A stretch of DNA of 9,049 nucleotides, taken from positions 1 to 9,049 of the forward strand of contig JAAZMG010000171.1 of NCBI GenBank assembly GCA_012798935.1. Reading direction: 5' to 3'. This document shows positions 6,652 to 9,049 of the stretch, in pieces. Origin of the DNA: Tissierellia bacterium. GTDB taxonomy: Bacteria > Bacillota > Clostridia > Tissierellales > Tepidimicrobiaceae. Under the pieces are notes generated by a model that was given only the letters and a program-made list of their open reading frames with translations, did not search any database and had not been told where the DNA came from. Within the stretch, counting starts at the first letter, position 1; the number at the start of each line of letters is the position of its first letter. Both the position numbers and the translations under genes were made by a program.

Positions 6652-6749
6652 ATAGATTTATGGTAGATAGCCAAGAGGCTAAGGGTAGTTAGGTAGATTA
6701 GTAGGGTTTAGTGTTAAAATTAAAAAATCAATATTAGGAGGATGGTAGT
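6652..6749 (+). promoter_or_regulatory. UAG-rich, C-poor mRNA leader; candidate binding site for the HutP-like protein
   Basis: UAG triplets start at 6653, 6664, 6668, 6686, 6690, 6694, 6699, 6702, 6709, 6735 and 6746, and AAG/GAG triplets occur at 6673, 6675 and 6681. The core, 6686-6711, packs six UAGs into 26 nt. There is no C from 6680 to 6728, so the core should be unstructured. Just before it a small hairpin TAGCC-AAGA-GGCTA (6668-6681) can form. The last UAGs overlap the Shine-Dalgarno (TAGGAGG, 6735-6741) and abut the start codon. HutP proteins recognise UAG/NAG clusters. I see no terminator hairpin with a U-run in the leader, and none of the T-box specifier or antiterminator features. 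The regulatory role is inference from triplet density and the neighbouring gene. Confidence 0.6.
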
Positions 6750-7778
6750 ATGGTAGTGAAAAAACACCTTACCAGTCTAAGTAAATGCTTAGGCTTAATT
6801 TTATTATCTGTAATTATCTTATCTTTAGGAGGATGCTCACCCAGCAATGTAGTAGAGAATCCTCAGCAAAATTCCGAAGAAATAATTTCAATAGGCATTA
6901 GTCAAATCATTGAAAATCCCGTTTTGGATCTTGCTAGGGAAGGGTTTGTTGATGCTTTAAAAGAAAAAGGCTATGAAGATGGCAAAAACATCGAAATTGA
7001 CACTCAATATGCCCAAGGAGATATAGCATTAACAACTACAATAGCACAAAATTTTGTTTCTCAGAAAAAGGATCTAATCCTTGCAATTTCTACCCCATCA
7101 GCTCAATCGGCGTTACAATCTACTAAAGAGATACCTATTTTATTTACAGCGGTAACGGATCCAGTATCGGCAGGGTTAGTAGAAAATACAAATTCTCCAG
7201 AAGGGAACATTACTGGTACTACGGATATGGTTCCTGTAGAAAAGCAGTTTGAACTAGGAAAGAACATTTTTGAAAATGTAAAAAAGGTAGGAATACCATA
7301 TAACACCAGCGAGGTGAACTCTCAAGTTCAAGTAGATTTGGCTAAAGAGGCTGCTAAGGCTGCAGGACTTGAAATAGTAGAGATTCCTGTTACAAACTCT
7401 TCAGAAATAGAACCAGCTCTTAGTGGGAAAATTGGAGATGTAGACTTTTTATTTTTACCATCGGATAATCTAATAGCTTCTAGTATGTCTATAATTACAA
7501 AGATAGCTTTAGATAATAAAGTAGGTACTATTGGAGTAGATGAGCCTATGGTGAAAAATGGGGCTTTAGCTTGTGAAGGATTGGATTACTATAAATTAGG
7601 GTACCAAACAGGGCTTATGGCTATAGATATAATAGAAGGAAAAGAGATAAAGGACATACCTGTTTCTGAAACAAAGGAAACTGAACTTACTATAAACAAA
7701 GATATAGCTGATAAGTTAGGAATTATTATACCAGAGAATATAATTGAAAAAGCGATAATAGTTAAGGAGGAGAACTAA
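6750..7778 (+). CDS. ABC transporter substrate-binding lipoprotein (TrpX-like, COG2984 family)
   Basis: This is the extracellular solute-binding protein of an ABC importer. Residues 1-28 are a lipoprotein signal peptide (MVVKKHLTSLSK, then a hydrophobic core) ending in lipobox LGGC with Cys29. The mature part shows the ABC_sub_bind pattern: IGISQIIENPVLDLAREGFVDAL, DGKNIEIDTQYAQGD, then AISTPSAQSALQSTKEIPILFTAVTDPVSAGLV, GNITGTTDMVPVEKQ and GTIGVDEPMVKNGALACEGLDYYKLGYQTG. The length of 342 aa is normal for the family. Streptococcal members are linked to tryptophan uptake, but many relatives have unknown amino-acid-like or other ligands, so the substrate is not assigned. AGGAGG (6736-6741) lies 8 nt before the ATG. 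An overlapping ATG at 6742 is out of frame. It is first in the operon under the consensus promoter, with one base between its stop and the permease start. Confidence 0.9.
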   Translation: MVVKKHLTSLSKCLGLILLSVIILSLGGCSPSNVVENPQQNSEEIISIGISQIIENPVLDLAREGFVDALKEKGYEDGKNIEIDTQYAQGDIALTTTIAQNFVSQKKDLILAISTPSAQSALQSTKEIPILFTAVTDPVSAGLVENTNSPEGNITGTTDMVPVEKQFELGKNIFENVKKVGIPYNTSEVNSQVQVDLAKEAAKAAGLEIVEIPVTNSSEIEPALSGKIGDVDFLFLPSDNLIASSMSIITKIALDNKVGTIGVDEPMVKNGALACEGLDYYKLGYQTGLMAIDIIEGKEIKDIPVSETKETELTINKDIADKLGIIIPENIIEKAIIVKEEN

Positions 7779-7779
7779 T

Positions 7780-8694
7780 ATGAATAGTTTCATAATAGGT
7801 ATTCTCCAACAAAGCTTAATATTTTCCATAGCAGTTATGGGGATATATATAACTTACAGGATACTTAAATTCGCAGACCTTTCTGCTGATGGTAGTTTTA
7901 CCTTAGGAGCTAGTGTATCAGCTATACTGATAATAAAAGGGATAAATCCTTTTATATCCTTGGGAGTTTCAATGTTAGCAGGAGCTTTAGCAGGTATAAT
8001 AACTGGTATATTAAATGTTAAACTTAAAATACAGGATATACTTTCAAGTATTTTAGTTATGATAGGGCTTTATTCTATAAACCTTAGAATAATGGGAAAA
8101 GCCAATCTCCCTTTGTTTAACCATGAAAGTATATTTACTGATAGAAATGTATTGTTAGTGGTTTTTATTATTGCAGCCTTTTGTGTCATATTCTTCACTT
8201 TGTTTTTTAAGACTAAATTAGGATATTTATTAAAGGGTATAGGGGATAATGAAAATATGATTACATCCCTAGGGATTAATACTGGAAGCATAAAGATATT
8301 TGCTCTTTCCTTATCTAATGCATTTATAGCTTTATCTGGGGGAGTATTAGCTCAGTATCAAGGTTTTAGTGATATAAATATGGGTACTGGAACTATGATT
8401 ATGGGGCTTGCATCTATTGTTATTGGATACAATGTTTTTAGGCATATAAGCCTTTCAAATTCTAGTATTTTTTGTATAATAGGTACATTATTATATAGGA
8501 CCAGTATAGCTTTAAGTTTAAGAGTAGGTTTCAATCCCAGTGATTTAAAGCTTATTAGTTCAATAATTGTAGTAATTGCTTTATCCATTGGAAACAGTAG
8601 GGAATTGTTAATGGATAGAAAAAAATATAGTTTAAGGAAGGGAAAACTTAAAACTTCCTCAAATTTTAGGGAAGTAGGTAGTAGAAATGCTTAG
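7780..8694 (+). CDS. ABC transporter permease (COG4120 / BPD_transp_2 family)
   Basis: This is the membrane channel subunit of the same importer. Its 304 aa contain about eight hydrophobic segments (roughly 5-27, 40-54, 58-78, 87-104, 123-143, 171-191, 203-220, 229-246 and 258-272; the exact number cannot be fixed by eye). The family hallmark FADLSADGSFTLGA (31-44), normally F-DL-VDGSF-LGA, is clear. The cytoplasmic coupling loop that meets the ATPase is probably LLKGIGDNENMITSLGIN (150-167). The C-terminal 30 residues are basic and cytoplasmic. AAGGAGGAG (7764-7772) lies inside the end of the binding-protein gene, and the two genes are one base apart. Its own end overlaps the ATPase gene by 8 bp. 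Confidence 0.92.
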   Translation: MNSFIIGILQQSLIFSIAVMGIYITYRILKFADLSADGSFTLGASVSAILIIKGINPFISLGVSMLAGALAGIITGILNVKLKIQDILSSILVMIGLYSINLRIMGKANLPLFNHESIFTDRNVLLVVFIIAAFCVIFFTLFFKTKLGYLLKGIGDNENMITSLGINTGSIKIFALSLSNAFIALSGGVLAQYQGFSDINMGTGTMIMGLASIVIGYNVFRHISLSNSSIFCIIGTLLYRTSIALSLRVGFNPSDLKLISSIIVVIALSIGNSRELLMDRKKYSLRKGKLKTSSNFREVGSRNA

Positions 8695-9049
8695 ATTAGA
8701 AAATGTATCCAAAACTTTTAATAAAGGTAGTATTAATGAGCAAAAAGTGTTTGATAATTTTTCTATAGATATAGGAAATGATGATTTTATGTGTGTATTA
8801 GGAGGTAATGGAGCAGGGAAATCTACCCTTTTAAATATTATTTCGGGAAAAATTGAAATAGATAAAGGAAAATTAATTCTAAATGGTATAAATGTAACAG
8901 AAAATACTGAGTATGAAAAATGTAGAAGGATATCTAGAATATTTCAAGATCCATCTTTAGGTACTAATCCATCTATGACTATATATGAAAATTTATCCAT
9001 GGCTAAAAATAAGGGAAACAAATTTGGTTTATCTTTTCTTATAGATAAA
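8687..9049 (+). CDS. ABC transporter ATP-binding protein (COG1101 family), N-terminal part, truncated by window edge
   Basis: The frame opens at ATG 8687, overlapping the permease stop by 8 bp, and continues through the right edge (121 codons seen). It begins MLRLENVSKTFNKGS, with an insertion-like stretch before VFDNFSIDIG. Walker A is GGNGAGKST (39-47), and the Q-loop is RIFQDPSLGTNPSMTIYENLSMA with Q87. The sequence FQDP-LGT-PSMTI-ENL is characteristic of the ATPases paired with TrpX-like binding proteins. Signature, Walker B and H-loop lie beyond the window. There is only a weak ribosome binding site (AGGTAG region 8675-8680), so translation is probably coupled to the permease. It supplies the energy for the importer encoded upstream. 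Confidence 0.93.
   Translation, partial: MLRLENVSKTFNKGSINEQKVFDNFSIDIGNDDFMCVLGGNGAGKSTLLNIISGKIEIDKGKLILNGINVTENTEYEKCRRISRIFQDPSLGTNPSMTIYENLSMAKNKGNKFGLSFLIDK

Noticed and set aside
6664..6711. TRAP-type binding site
   Set aside because: TRAP needs about 9-11 (G/U)AG triplets with regular 2-3 nt spacers. Here the gaps between triplets range from 0 to 4 nt and are irregular, and the RNA-binding protein encoded next door is HutP-like, not TRAP.
6652..6749. T-box or other known riboswitch ahead of the transporter
   Set aside because: The leader is only about 98 nt, lacks a T-box motif, a specifier stem and a terminator/antiterminator pair, and contains almost no C, so it cannot fold extensively.
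6742..6752. Alternative start ATG at 6742 for the binding protein
   Set aside because: It is out of frame with the signal peptide and sits directly on the ribosome binding site; ATG 6750 has proper spacing and leads into a good lipoprotein signal.

Overview
The window looks like chromosome from a low-GC Firmicute, most likely an anaerobic clostridial or Tissierella-type organism. This rests on the very AT-rich sequence, strong AGGAGG-type ribosome binding sites, the gene families present, and a selenocysteine-type peroxiredoxin, which is typical of amino-acid-fermenting anaerobes. The taxonomic placement is inference; there is no rRNA or other marker here.

Layout. At the left edge is the 5' part of a leftward lipoprotein gene, probably a calcineurin-like metallophosphoesterase (1-258, minus). 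A short AT-rich divergent region separates it from recQ (493-2664, plus), a full-length RecQ helicase with RQC zinc site, HRDC and C-terminal HTH domains. recQ converges on a leftward two-gene cell-wall operon, ddl-murF (5188 down to 2703). These two genes overlap by 4 bp (ATGA) and make and attach the D-Ala-D-Ala dipeptide of the peptidoglycan stem. An intrinsic terminator for this operon sits between murF and recQ, and its T-run overlaps the recQ stop codon.

Divergent from ddl is a peroxiredoxin gene (5430-6071, plus) that appears broken by an in-frame TGA. The TGA falls exactly on the peroxidatic residue (HPGDFTPV-TGA-TTEF) and is followed by a GC-rich stem-loop at the right distance for a bacterial SECIS. 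I read it as an intact selenoprotein of the PrxU / 1-Cys (Prx6-like) type, 213 aa with Sec48, and not as a pseudogene. A perfect 34-bp palindrome ends it.

The right third holds a HutP-family RNA-binding protein gene (6181-6600) and then an ABC uptake operon: lipoprotein binding protein (6750-7778), permease (7780-8694) and ATPase (8687 to beyond the edge). The families are those of the TrpXYZ-type group (COG2984/COG4120/COG1101). Between them is a consensus promoter (TTGACA-17-TATAAT) and a leader of about 98 nt. The leader is nearly free of C and packed with UAG triplets, six of them within 26 nt. HutP proteins of bacilli recognise UAG/NAG triplet clusters in RNA. The strongest new hypothesis here is therefore that the HutP-like protein is the ligand-responsive regulator of the adjacent amino-acid-type transporter, acting on this leader. 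No T-box or known riboswitch is apparent there.

No tRNA, rRNA, CRISPR array or mobile element was seen, and no gene-free stretch exceeds 300 bp.
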